Part shown: positions 1 through 11,469 of the stretch, piece by piece
Layout of the letters: each line of letters begins with the position of its first letter
How positions within the stretch are numbered: the stretch's first letter is position 1
Assembly: GCA_030549335.1 (NCBI GenBank)
Contig: CM060194.1
Span: 60,044,547-60,108,546 of the forward strand
From: Pontederia crassipes
Taxonomy: Eukaryota; Streptophyta; Magnoliopsida; Commelinales; Pontederiaceae
DNA length: 64,000 nucleotides
Reading direction: 5' to 3'
The notes under the pieces: generated by a model
Database searches by the model: none
What the model saw: only the letters and a program-made list of their open reading frames with translations
What the model was told of the DNA's origin: nothing
Position numbers and translations under genes: made by a program

Positions 1-653
1 CAAACATGATTAGCATTAGAACATAAAGCTTCATAAACCTAACACATACAAGCACTAATATGCATAAGCCCTAATCATCCACTTCAAGAACATAAGTTAG
101 TTCTTCGTGCCCTAATCCATTCACACAATCATCATTAGGGAGATGATTAAGGATTTGGATCCCCTCAACATACCTTAGTAGCAATCTTAATCACATAAAT
201 CCCCTTTTTCCCTAGCCCTTCTTTGCTCTAGCTCCTTGCCACCTCAGCTGCAAGGAAATGAAGAAATGGACATCTTAAGGGCTGCTAAGAGATAAATAGA
301 GAGATAGAGTGAGGATTATTGTAGCACTTAGTGAAGTGAGGATGCTCTAGCTACAGTAGCCGTTGCCACTGTAGCTTCAGGGATGATGGCCGAGTGTGCT
401 TAGGGAAGAAAGAATGAGACATGGTGATGAAGCTTACTATTGTCCAGCAGGTAATCAAAGGGAACTTTAGCTCCTTGAGTAGTTTTTCGGCCGCATGGAA
501 CAATTGAGTGGGAGAGAGAGTGAAGTAGTTAGGTGGGGAGGGTTTTTAGGGCATTGGTTAACATTCATTAAGTAGTTGGGCTGTGGGTTGCTGCGGATGG
601 ACTTGGGCCACCTGCGGGTGGCTTAAGTTTTTTTTTTCCAGCAGGATATTACA
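1..653 (-). mobile_element. Gypsy-1 LTR, partial copy
   Basis: This stretch matches 16,663-17,316, the promoter-side part of the complete gypsy-1 LTR, with almost no differences. It ends at 653 in ATTACA, the plus-strand reading of an LTR that starts TGTAAT on the minus strand. The rest of the LTR lies left of the window. Directly after it comes TTTAT, the same five bases that follow the complete LTR at 17,317. Confidence 0.8.
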
Positions 654-3118
654 TTTATAGTGCAAAATTATGATTTGTCCTCGATGGGAACATATGCGAA
701 AAAAGATGGCAACGTGTGCGAGAGAAAGAGAGTGTGTGTGCACGTGTTTATTAGTTGTGGTCATTAATACGCGTAAGTAAGGTAACCTTATTCAATTGTA
801 GTTAATATTTGAATTGCTAATTAACAATTATGTTAATTACAGTATACAAGCCAAATAATTACATCATCTAATACCGTTCATTAAAATATCGATCTCTCTC
901 TAGTTAATTCATGAGGAGAGAGAAGAATAGCCAACAAAACATTTCTTGAAGTTTTTACATGAAAGAATGATAGTTTCTAGTTTCTGTATATTTTTTTATG
1001 AATAAAAGAAATTATCATTGAATCTAGATATTTAAGAACCGCTCAGAGCTATAGATTAATGATATTTGCTGTTGCAATTAATACGTCCAGGCAGGATACT
1101 AAAATCAATTTTGTAGTCTATATGTTTAGTACTGATTATCAATGATATCACTAACACTTAACAATGATGATAATAATAATATAGAAAGCAAATAATAATA
1201 AGATTTAATCATCATTGATAATGGCATCAACTATGATTGTCATATTCTAATTCGACTAATAAAATCTTATGACGTTATGAAGAAAAAACGATTTCGATCC
1301 TACTCAAAAGATTTTAAGCATAGGATCTAAAGTCGAGTCTTAAAATCGATATGGTCTTGTGATCCTACAATATTAGTATAAATTTATTTATTTAAATGAA
1401 AAAAATATTTTAATTATAATAAAGATAAAGAACCTTGAGAAAGTTTATTTTAATTATTTTATTCTAACATGTTGTACATATTATTCTCACTTTTATGAAC
1501 TCTAATAATTCAATGTTATGTCATAAATCTAATCTTACGTTATTTTAAATCAAAATTAAATTAATTAGTTGTTGCACGTATACTAATATTATATCACATT
1601 TTTGTAAAATATTATATTTCATTAAAATCCAATATTGTATATTATTATTTAGTATTTCTTTAAGTGTATATCATGTTATATTTCACATGATATAAACATA
1701 TATATTAGATTTAAAAATATGTGAATAAAATATTAGTGATCAATGTTTAATTAACTCATATATAAATATGTGAATAAATATATTATTTCAATATTCTATA
1801 TTAAAAATATTTTATTCATATGCATAGATCTCACAACACTCGATTCAATTCTATTCATACAGGCGGTATAATTAATACATGAGAAGAATATATAGTAAAC
1901 TTTATAAATTAAACAAGTCAAATTTTCTTTTAACACAAATTTGTAGTCTTTCTTTTTGGGCAATTTTCATTTATGATTCGATGAATTAAAATTTTCCATT
2001 GGATCTTCCTTTTTAACATGCATAGCCAGCCGTCGGTTGGCAGGAGATTTTGTTATTATTTATTAATGAGCATAGGAAAGATACTTTAATGTCTTGTAAT
2101 TAATATTTTTATTACTGATTATAAGTCATATAATTAATGTTAGTAATGATGTTAATTAATATAACAACCCAGAATTTTTATAAATAACCAAATAATGAAA
2201 TAAATAACTTATTTGTTTAATTTCATATATTAATGATAATTAGAGTTGTGATGAGATAAAATTTTAATTGCAAAGAAGGAAAAAAAGAAGAAGAAAAGAA
2301 TATAGTTTTAGTTTGACCAAGTTGGTGATGACGAATTGGGGAACGGAAGGGTACAATCAATTGGATTATGGATGGATGAAATTTAATAGAATTCAACCAA
2401 ATTTTATTAAAATGATATTATTTATAATAATTTAATGATATATAAATAAATAAATATGTATAAAAAAATATTAGTAACCTATTAATAAAGAAATATTAAT
2501 GTAAGTGTAATTATTCATTCTATTTCAAAATATAATTATTGATAAAAAATGATTTCCAAATTGTTAATATTAATTGTTTATTATTAAAATGGTATTTCTC
2601 AATTAATTAAATTAACAATACGTTAATTTATTTTTACCATAAACCACTCTTCTTTTTCTTACTTTTATTTCTTTTTTGACACTTTCCTTTTCTTCATTTT
2701 ATGCTCCGACTACATTAATACTTAAATTCCTTTTTAGTGTTATTTTTGTTTTTCCTTTTTAATTTTGAATGTTCATTAAAATACTTTATTTTTATAATTT
2801 TCCTTTCCTTTCTACTTGTTTCCATTTTTTTTATTTTTTTATTTCGCTTGAACCAATTCATCAGTTTTCACCGATTTGATCGACTTTTTTTGGTCTGATT
2901 TTGAGTTTAAGTTAGACTGGAATAGGCGGTGGTTCATGGTCGAACACATTGAACTGATTGGTGCAGTCTGATTTTGACAACATTGATAAAGGAGGTTTAA
3001 CTAACCGATAGAGTTTTGATTTAGTCAAAACTCTAATTAAGATGTTTGATAAATATTATTTAAAAATAGTTTAGAGTTACAAGATAAAACCCTATAGGCT
3101 ACTCTCACTATCCGGAAG
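654..3118 (-). repeat. CYP78A upstream region, copy 1
   Basis: This AT-rich, non-coding sequence is nearly identical to 17,317-19,781 and to about 43,300-45,760, and is related to 33,190-34,280. The last two lie just upstream of CYP78A start codons, so this is a detached P450 promoter region. The TATA-like TTTATAG at 654-660 abuts the gypsy LTR. Small differences from the other copies (for example near 2,040 and 2,330) show it is a separate copy. It stops abruptly at 3,118, where gypsy integrase sequence begins. Confidence 0.75.
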
Positions 3119-4182
3119 ATGGTATTGTTCTTGAGATGCTTCACTTGATAATCGATAATCTCTATAGGTTGCTCCACATATGTCAAATCCTCTTTGATAT
3201 TCGGCTCCTCAATCCGAATCACATTTGCTACATCATGGACATACTTTCGGAGCATTGACACGTGAAAAACATTGTGAAGCTTAGCATATGAAGGTGGTAA
3301 AGCTAACTTATAGGCTGTTTCACCAACTTTCTCTAGAATTTCAAAAGGTCCAATATACCTTGGGGTCAACTTTCCTTTCTTGCTAAATCTCATAACACCT
3401 TTGGTTGGTGAGACCTTGAACATTACATGGTCACTAACTTCATAAAGTTGTTCTCTTCTTCTCATATCCGCATAACTTTTTTGTCTACTTTGCGCCTTCA
3501 ACATTCTTTGCTTGCTGAGCTCCACTTTATCAACATACTGTGGACCAAATCCGGTCCGAGGTATCTTTCCTCTCCGGTTTCACTCCAACATGCCGGAGAA
3601 TGGCAAGGCCTTCCATACAAGACTTCAAATGGAGCCATTTTAATACTAGAGTGATAACTATTGTTATAGGCAAATTCCACCAAAGGAAGGTGATCATCCT
3701 AATTTTCATGCCAATCTAAGGTACAAGCTCTAAGCATATCCTCAAGTGTTTGTATTGTTCTTTCACTTTAACCATCGGTTTGGGGATGGAATGTCGTGCT
3801 AAAGTTTAGTCTTGTTCCAAAAGCATTTTGGAGACCTTTTCAAAATCTAGAAGTGAACCTCGGATCTCTATCCGAGATAATAGATGCTGAAATTTCGTGC
3901 AAACGGATAATCTCATTCACATACAACTCTACCATGCTTTCCATAGATTGACTCACTTTCATAGGAATAAAGTGAGCCGACTTCGTCAAACGATCAACTA
4001 CAACCCATATGACATCATGACCCTTCCGGATTCGTGGTAATCCAACCATAAAGTCCATAGATATACTTTGTCATTTCCATTCCGGAATGGGTAAAGGTTG
4101 TAGTTTGTCACAAGGCCTTCGGTGCTCTATCTTTACTTGTTGGCATACGATGCACTTTGCTACATACTTAGCCACTTTCTTC
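3119..4182 (-). pseudogene. Gypsy-1 integrase, C-terminal part
   Basis: The minus-strand reading runs from 4,182 down to 3,119 and carries the rest of a Ty3/gypsy integrase: a zinc-finger end with CIVCQQVK, the catalytic-core stretches MDFMVGLP and SDRDPRF, a PQTDG region, LVEFAYNNSYHSS and YGRPC, then the C-terminal segment with GPFEILEKVGETAYKLALP and HNVFHVSMLRKY. The tail YVEQPIEIIDYQVKHLKNNTI resembles the start of a chromodomain-like tail. Stops break it (after about 4,075, near 3,840 and near 3,700). It is cut at 3,119, where P450 upstream DNA follows instead of the expected end of pol and polypurine tract. The N-terminal half lies beyond the CACTA-A insertion, at 11,470 onward. Confidence 0.88.
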
Positions 4183-4195
4183 CACTACAAGAAAA
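4183..4195 (+). repeat. CACTA-A left terminal inverted repeat
   Basis: CACTACAAGAAAA, 13 bp, is the exact inverse of 11,457-11,469. The next bases, a short G run, do not pair with the other end. Confidence 0.93.
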
Positions 4196-4611
4196 GGGGG
4201 CTTTAACGACCAACTATTAATGTCAAGACAAAAAAGTGGCCATTATAAATAGTCAATAGTGACGAGAAAAAAATATGGACATTATTAAACATATTATTAG
4301 TGAAAGAGAAAATTGCTCGTCACAAAAAGGTAATTTCCGGTCGTTAAAAGTGATTATTAATGACTATGAAATTTTATCACCATTAATTATTTATAAATTA
4401 AGATGAAGTAGATGTGCAATTAATATTTTATTTGGCGGGAACTAAATATTTCTCTTTATTAATTTTTCAGGCAATACCAATTTTAAAAAATAAATTAGTT
4501 TATGTATTTATATAGTTAACTTAATTACATGTTATAAAATTCGATTGAAAGAAAAAAAAGTATAATAGAATCTTTTTCATAAAAATATGATATAAAATTC
4601 ATTAGAAAAAC

Positions 4612-5010
4612 CTAATTCTCTTCCTTTCCTTTGGCCGCTAGCAAAGCTTCATCTTCCTCAGGTAAGCTTTCCTGCCGAGCGGTCCCCTCTCTCCTCTGCA
4701 GTTCGGCAGATGCACGTCCTTCTCCCCCTTTCCTCCGCGCCGCGTGCCAGCCGTCCTCCCCCCACCTCTGGTTCCTTTCCCGACATTGCCGGACAACAGC
4801 TGTTCCCACCCCCCGGACAACAGTGTGCCAGCCATCGTCGGTAGGTGGCGAACGCACCATCGTCCTTTTCCCCCTTCCCCACGCACCGCGCGCCAACCAT
4901 CCTCCCCACCGCTGGACAACAGCCATCCCCCTCCCCCCGTGCGCGTGCGAGCCGTCCCCCCGCCTCTGGTCCCCCTTCCCGGTGCCGCCGGACAATAGAG
5001 AGATTTCTGA
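4612..5010 (+). other. GC-rich block in CACTA-A, origin unknown
   Basis: About 400 bp of C-rich sequence stands inside AT-rich transposon DNA. It contains imperfect repeats of a phrase around GCCAGCC and CCGGACAACAG. Open frames exist on both strands, but they are the by-product of high GC and give low-complexity Pro, Arg or Gly-rich products, so I call no gene. A shorter related piece occurs at about 6,345-6,455. It could be a captured host exon or 5' leader, or an internal minisatellite-like expansion. Confidence 0.55.
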
Positions 5011-8000
5011 TCCTAGGGTTCGTCTTGGAGTTAAGATCAATTTCTTATCATCATTTTTTCGTTCGTTCCCCCTTCAAAATGTTTTTTTTCACCGTGTATT
5101 GAACTGCCGCTTCTGTTTTAGGTTTTCTTTTGTGTGATTCGCGTTGCCTCTTCTTAATAATCCTGCGGGATGATTACGTTTGGATTCACGCATGTTATCT
5201 CGTGTGTCAAATTATTTGTTTGACACAAGCTCTGATTCAATCTTTCATGAGCAACCCTCTTCCTGTTCCTGACCCTGAGCATGATAGATCGTAGTTATAA
5301 ATTCAGCTTAACTCCAAATATTCTAAAGAGAAACGTGTCTTAATAGAGTAAATTTGAGATAATGACTTCCGTGAGAAGCCCCTATATATAATATATCTTT
5401 TCTGCTACAACATGAAGTTTCTAAAATATTAGATGTCGTATTGTAAGGTACTTCATCAAGCTGTTTTTGCATGTATCAATTACTTTCTTTCTTCCAAGTG
5501 TAGGAAGTTCGGACATAATGGTTGCATTTTCTGATGTTTTGCTGATTTCATCTATTGTCAAAGCTAAAAGTTATTGTAGTCACAAAGAAACGGCTAATAA
5601 AACATATGAACAAAGGAGCTCATCTTAGTGAAGACAAGTCGCATTGCAGGATTAGTTAATTAGGAGTGGAAGGTGTCTTGTTACAGTTATTAAGTGATGG
5701 CTGGAAAATGTTAGCTCATCTTAGTTAAGAAAAGCTGCATTGTCAGACTACTTATTTTGAAATGGAAGATGTGGCATGATTTTGAAGTGAGTATATGAAA
5801 TTCTCTTCAGCAAATATAAACTTAACCTAATAGAGTATACTTCATATAATGAACTTTGGTAAGAAGCTATGATATGACAATAAAGATTGCAAATTTTACA
5901 ACTTTAACTCTAAGTTATTATACAGCAAGGTACTGCTGAGCCAAAAATTTGTCAAGGTACTGGTATGCTATGTATTATCTACTATATCATGATTTGTTAT
6001 TTAACTAAAATTGTTTTACTTTTTATTTCGATTGCAATGAAAATTGCATGTGCTTCTCTGCTGGTATATCATGTTTATACTCAACTTTAATGTTTACAGT
6101 TGATAGTGGAATCATATTGTGTCTGCAAAGTTCTGCCATGCTTATTGCTCTAACAACCTTATGTCATTTGATCGATGCCCTATTTATGATTCATTCTACT
6201 ATGAATGAATCAGGTTTTTTTCAATCAATTCTCAAGTTTCAGAGATATTTTAAATTTTTTTCATTGCAAAGAGTTGTAAGATCATGTATTTTCTCCCTGT
6301 GCTTTCTCAAGAACATATTCCTATGCATTGGTTAGCAGATGGAGTTTCTGGAATGAAATCATCACTCCCCCCGCGCTCGTGCGCCAGCCATCGGCGGTCA
6401 CCCTTTCTCCTTTGCAGGAGGTAGACACACCATCGTCCTTCTCCCCCTTCTATTTAGCAGGTCAACCTTACTATTACATTGATTTTTTCTTATATTTAGT
6501 TACTCTATTTTGTTAGATGGCCAACCTCTTCTGGAATGTGTAATAAGCATATGTAACCTGGAAAAGAGAAGGCTTCATTCTGTTATTGGAGATAATTCAA
6601 TAAAGGTAAACTTACATTGCATATATTCTTGGCACTTAATAAAGGTAAACAACTGAAGGTATGCAAAACCTTAATTTTATTTATATCTTCAGCTGTTGTG
6701 TTATGTTACTGCTTGCATTCCCACATCACCCTTCCCAACAAAATGATAGCTTCTATGAACTTTATTATACTGCATCGAGAGATCTGCTTGGATTGTCTTA
6801 TTTATGCCTGCTAGTCTTTTAGTTGTCTATGTAATGCTATATTTGTTGTGTTGTCATCTCTATGGAATACTCTTGATGCATTCTTTAGCTCATGGTCTCT
6901 CTGTGATAAGTAGAATGTTGTCATTATGAAGAAGTAGACATCGAGTTTTATATTGGATTTTACTGGTCCGACCACTTGGTTTCTGTCCAAAATCGTAGAG
7001 TTGCGGGGTCGTTGTCTTGAATCTATAAGAACAAAATTGAGTTTGTACTTTGTGCATGTTGTTTGATATTTTCCATGGAAAAGGCCATAAACGTTCATAC
7101 ATAAGAACTTATAATCATGTTTCCTTGATCAAAGCAGACTTGATTAACTTTTATAGTCAGGGTATACCACTATGATTTGGTTGAAAGCCAACAGTCCGTC
7201 AATATCTTAATAGGTAGGTTAAAGTACAAATTATGACCTTGATACTTCAATACATCTGAAACATGGTGGTGTGCATTTCTTATTATTCGAGGCTTAACAT
7301 TGGTTTCAACATGATTTTTTTCCTTTTCTCAAATAGCTTAGGAGGTGCTAGGTCTTGGAAATAGTCAAATAGGTTGAGTTTATCACTTTTCTATTGTTTT
7401 TTCCAGTCATTGTATAAGTATTATTTTTCTATCTAACAATAGCTAAACACAGGAGAATTTTCGCAACAGATTGATAATATGACATAATTTTCCTAATTGT
7501 TACATCAAGGGTGACTTTTGTCAATTTTGTGAGCATCTGTGTAATTTGCATATCCATTAAGTTACTTTCAAAACCATGCATGTTACTAGAGACAGAACAG
7601 TGCCAGAATCTCTCATCTTTTATTAAGTTAATCGGCACTTTTTATGCTTCCACACTAAAAGTTTCAACTATTTTTTTGCCATGGAATGGTCCATGTTGTT
7701 GAGGTTTCCTTCTCGATTAGAGGGGACACAATTGCTTTTTTTTTCATACTTCAAAGAACTATAGGACAGTATGCATGATAATATATTGCGGGTCATGGGG
7801 CCACTTGAAATATGTTGGAGCATCTTCATTTCAAAGGAGCCAACACACTGGGGCAAAAGCAATATTCCAAGGGACTAGGCCTCCCTGATGCTGCTTGGAC
7901 AGACCATTTTGGAGCCATCGCTGGAGGGTGACCTGTGGATGATTTTGTTATCACAATGATGATTTGTTATCAACAAGTTCCAGACTATTCTATGAAGTAA

Positions 8001-9306
8001 CCTGTGGATGATTTTGATCCACAACGTTGATATGAGGCTGAATGATCATCCAATTGCATGTCATGCACTCCTCGAAATCTGCTCCAGCTTATAGGATCCT
8101 CTCCTGAAGTCAATGTTAATGCTGGAACAACAAAAACCTGCATGTACTCTGGCCGAACACCACCACTTTTAAAGGTTAACTAATTCAAGTCTGAACTTTT
8201 CTAACATATTATACAACTAAGCAGGAATTGTGAATAAATCTGGCCAATTTGCAAGGCACATATATATCATCACGTCTGGAACAACCCCATATGTCTTACT
8301 TCGTGTCTAGTTTACTATCTAGGTTGGATATTATTCTGCAGAGGATTCAAAAGAATTCTAAGGAATCCAAATCACCCACAGGACCAATCAAAACATAAAG
8401 GAAGATATCAGATCGAGAGAAGCGGAAGAACCAAATTGTGGCCATTGATTATCAAGCGAAAGTTCCCTGTTTTTTTAGGAGCAGTTCCCTGTTATTGGTG
8501 TGAGGACCTCTTGGACAGCTTTTGATTTATTTATCATTTGTTATTGAACTTGGGATGTTCTTGCATGAACTAGAAAAGAGTAATTATAGATCACATGTTA
8601 GATTGTAAGGGCCAGATGTGAGTGATCATACGTGGCAGTGGAAGAAAGAATGCAGTGAATAGTCTGTCATCTAAACTAGAAATTTTTCATTCAGATTTTA
8701 AAGCACTCTTGCATGTTTAAAGACAATGGAATTATCTTGCAGGTTGATCTGAAATGGACCAGCTTGTTAACTGTTTTTTTTTCTTTTTGAGAAGGATTGA
8801 AGGAAATTCCTTATGAACCGCTACCAAATTCAACTGATCCTTAATTGCATAAAGATCATAACAATCAAAATTATATGAAATCACAAATCAAACATCATTC
8901 TTCCTATTCTTTTGTCCCCGTCTGCATATAGGTTTATTTCAATTCAACTGGTCATTTAATTTTTCTCATATCTGCTGCACTTAGGATTGTTTGTCAATCC
9001 CCATATTGGTCTAATTTGATGATTTGTCATTAGAGCATCATGCATGCATAGCCATGAATGCATAGCCATTTATTGATACGAGGTAATTGCTACATCCTTT
9101 GTTTTCATTCTTGGTCAGTGAATTCTACTTTGTGAGCTTGACTACCATGCAATAACTATAGAAGCAATCAAACTTATATAAGTACATAGTCATAATTATA
9201 TATTATCCTGCCTGAAATGTATTAGATGTTCTTTTTATTATGGATAGCAATTAACTGAGATAATTTTTTTTCCTCTCTGATTGTGTTCGTATCATCTAAG
9301 CATGTG
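5011..9306. other. CACTA-A interior without recognisable gene
   Basis: This is AT-rich sequence with only short chance frames. The one feature I can point to is 6,345-6,455, a C-rich piece related to the block at 4,612-5,010 (shared GCCAGCCATCG and CACCATCGTCCTT). It may be intron or leader of the transposon's own gene, but nothing in it shows that. Confidence 0.6.
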
Positions 9307-9309
9307 CAG

Positions 9310-10296
9310 GTTCAAGTGCTAATAAAAAAAAGAGAAAAGTGAGAGGCAAAAATAAATGCAAAGATGTAGCAAGCCTTCCTAGTGGTAAGAAATTGACAGT
9401 GACATTTTACAACAACCGCACAGTTGGGGAAAATTATAAGTCATTTACAAGACATTTGGGAAAAATTATTCGTGACCAAAATATATGTCCATTGCGTTTA
9501 CGTGCATGGAAAGAAATTGGAGAAATTGAGAAAGAACACTTGTGGGCAGCTATTGTGGTAATGTATCTAACATATTCAGTTTATGTTATTTCATTTGTTA
9601 TGCAAGTTTATATAAGATTATTGTACGTGAAAATCAACTAATTAAATATATGTATTTGATGTTTCAATTTTTAGGATAAATTCGAGAGTGATAAAATGGA
9701 CATGCATAAAGAAAATATTTTTGATCATATGAAAGAATTATGGAACAAGTGGAGAGGTAGTATGCATATCAAGTACATAAAAGGTAAGACAATTGCAGAT
9801 GCAGTAAAAAATATTCCAGATGAAATAGAAAAGAGAGATTGGGAATGGTTGGTCAAAGAGTTATACCATAGCAAAAGTTTTAAGGTGAGCATGCCTCATC
9901 GATATGGGAGTATGCCGATTCGAGAAATTATATATCAGCAGGTGAACTACTAACAGTTAATTAACAATGTGTGCTTATATTTTATTTGATATTGTTTGAT
10001 TTTTTAAACATGTAGGGAGGCAAAGATGGTAATCCGCCAGATGTAGGAACAATTTTCTTTGAAACACGGAAAAAGGATAATCGGCTCATTGATCCTGCAG
10101 CAATTGAAAGACATGTACATTACTAAATGAGTTGCGGGCCACTCGACAAGAGAACAAGTCTTTTCGAGAGGAGAATGAGTCTTTGAAGAATCGTTTGAAC
10201 TCTATGGAAATTCAAATGCAACAAGTAATGCAACATTGCTTTGGACAATCTAATGTGCAAAGTCCAGCAACACAGGGATCAGATAATGAAAACTAA
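9310..10296 (+). pseudogene. TnpA-like protein of CACTA-A (Transposase_24 type)
   Basis: Three exons with GT-AG borders can be read: about 9,310-9,557, 9,675-9,941 and 10,016-10,296. The product has a basic start, then a region with RTVGENYKSF and IIRDQNICPLRLRAWKEIG, a middle with HMKELWNKWRG and PHRYGSMPIRE, and then GGKDGNPPDVGTIFFETRKK. These match the plant Ptta/En/Spm protein family that includes TnpA. TnpA proteins bind subterminal repeats of CACTA elements. The C-terminus is a Glu/Asn/Gln-rich coiled coil (RENESLKNRLNSMEIQMQQ) ending at TAA 10,294-10,296. A frame change near 10,110 separates the last exon from this coiled coil, so the copy is probably dead unless splicing avoids it. 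The first exon may extend further upstream; I placed its start at the AG before 9,310. Confidence 0.72.
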
Positions 10297-10780
10297 ATGA
10301 TTTGTTTTATGTTCTCTCTTAAATTGTCTTATTTATTTATAAGTTATTATTTTCATTTTGTTGTTAATTCAATAGTCATTGGACATTTATTAAAATCTTT
10401 TATGTATTTTGTGAACTTTACAGATTTTGAAGATATGGAAAGAAAGAGATGCAATTCAAAGCTCAAACAAGTTATTTTGCTTTTAGAATAGTGTAAACAT
10501 TTTTTGGAGGGAAGGAAGAAGATTGATGGGTTAAAAAATTTGAATGCTAAATGTTATTGATCTTGACTACTACTATGAACATTTGTTGGCATGGATAATT
10601 ATTATTTTTTGAAGTTATATGAACAATTCATTCTGGTAAATTAATTTAACTTTTGTATTATAATTTGAAGTTATTATGATTATCAATGACAAAAATTATG
10701 ATGGTCATTAATGCGTTTAACGATGATCTAGATGGTCATTATATGGATTTAATGATTTCATTATTTTTGGTCGTTGATAC

Positions 10781-11300
10781 TTTTAATGATGGGATTATTA
10801 ACCGTTGAAGATTATTAACGATAAAAATATTTCTCATCATTAATGTATTCGACGACCAACTAAATTGTCATTATATGGATTTAACTACCATTTTTTTTGG
10901 TCATGAATGACTTTTAACGACGGAATTATTCGCCGCTGAAGATTATCAACGACAAAGATATTTCTCACCATTAATGTATGTGACGACCAACTAAATGGTC
11001 CTTAAATGAATTTAACGGCCAATTTTTTTTGTCATTGATGACGTTTAACGACGGGATTACTAGCTGCTGAAGATTATCAACGACAAAGATATTTCTCGTC
11101 ATTAATGTATTCGACGACCAACTAAATGATCCTTATATGAATTTAACGGTCGGATTTTTTCTGGTCATTGATGACTTTTAACGACGGGATTACTAGCCGT
11201 TGAAGATTATTAACGACAAAGATATTTCTTGTCATTAATGACTTCGACGACCAACTAAATGCTTATTTGGATTTAATGACCAATTTTATTCCGGTCGTTA
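10781..11300. repeat. CACTA-A subterminal array, about 131-bp unit, 4 copies
   Basis: Units start at about 10,781, 10,912, 11,043 and 11,175. Each contains TTTAACGACGGGATTA, GAAGATTATYAACGACAAAG and CGACGACCAACTAAAT variants. Single copies of related words occur at the other end (4,200-4,400) and from 10,690. Subterminal repeats of this kind are the usual TnpA binding region. The array is on the right side only. Confidence 0.8.
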
Positions 11301-11456
11301 ATGATGTTTAATGGCCAACACTTTTAAGCCGTCGTTATTGACTTTTAATGGCGACACCTATAACGACCGGTGACGATGGGAAATGCTGGTCGCTAATGAC
11401 CAATAACGACCGGATTTTGATTATTAATGACCAGTTTTCCCTTCTTTAATGATGTG

Positions 11457-11469
11457 TTTTCTTGTAGTG
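11457..11469 (-). repeat. CACTA-A right terminal inverted repeat
   Basis: TTTTCTTGTAGTG is the exact inverse of 4,183-4,195 and is followed by the TTC target duplication at 11,470-11,472. Confidence 0.93.

Larger units (their letters stand above)
4183..11469 (+). mobile_element. CACTA-A, CACTA (En/Spm) DNA transposon
   Basis: The element is 7,287 bp, begins CACTACAAGAAAA and ends in the exact inverse TTTTCTTGTAGTG. It is flanked by TTC on both sides (4,180-4,182 and 11,470-11,472), the 3-bp target duplication expected of CACTA elements. It sits inside the gypsy-1 integrase, and removing it with one TTC restores the coding continuity. Inside are subterminal repeats, a GC-rich block, a long non-coding stretch and a TnpA-like gene on the plus strand. 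No TNP2-type transposase is visible, so mobility would depend on another element. Confidence 0.93.

Noticed and set aside
558..764. 68-residue minus-strand frame, repeated at 17,221-17,427 and partly at 43,110-43,406
   Set aside because: It spans the LTR/host border and the P450 leader with its TATA box. It has no protein likeness and lies upstream of the real start codon.
4612..5137. Overlapping long frames on both strands in the GC-rich block of CACTA-A
   Set aside because: Open frames in three or more frames at once are expected from C-rich sequence with few stop codons. The products are low-complexity Pro, Arg or Gly-rich and have no domain.
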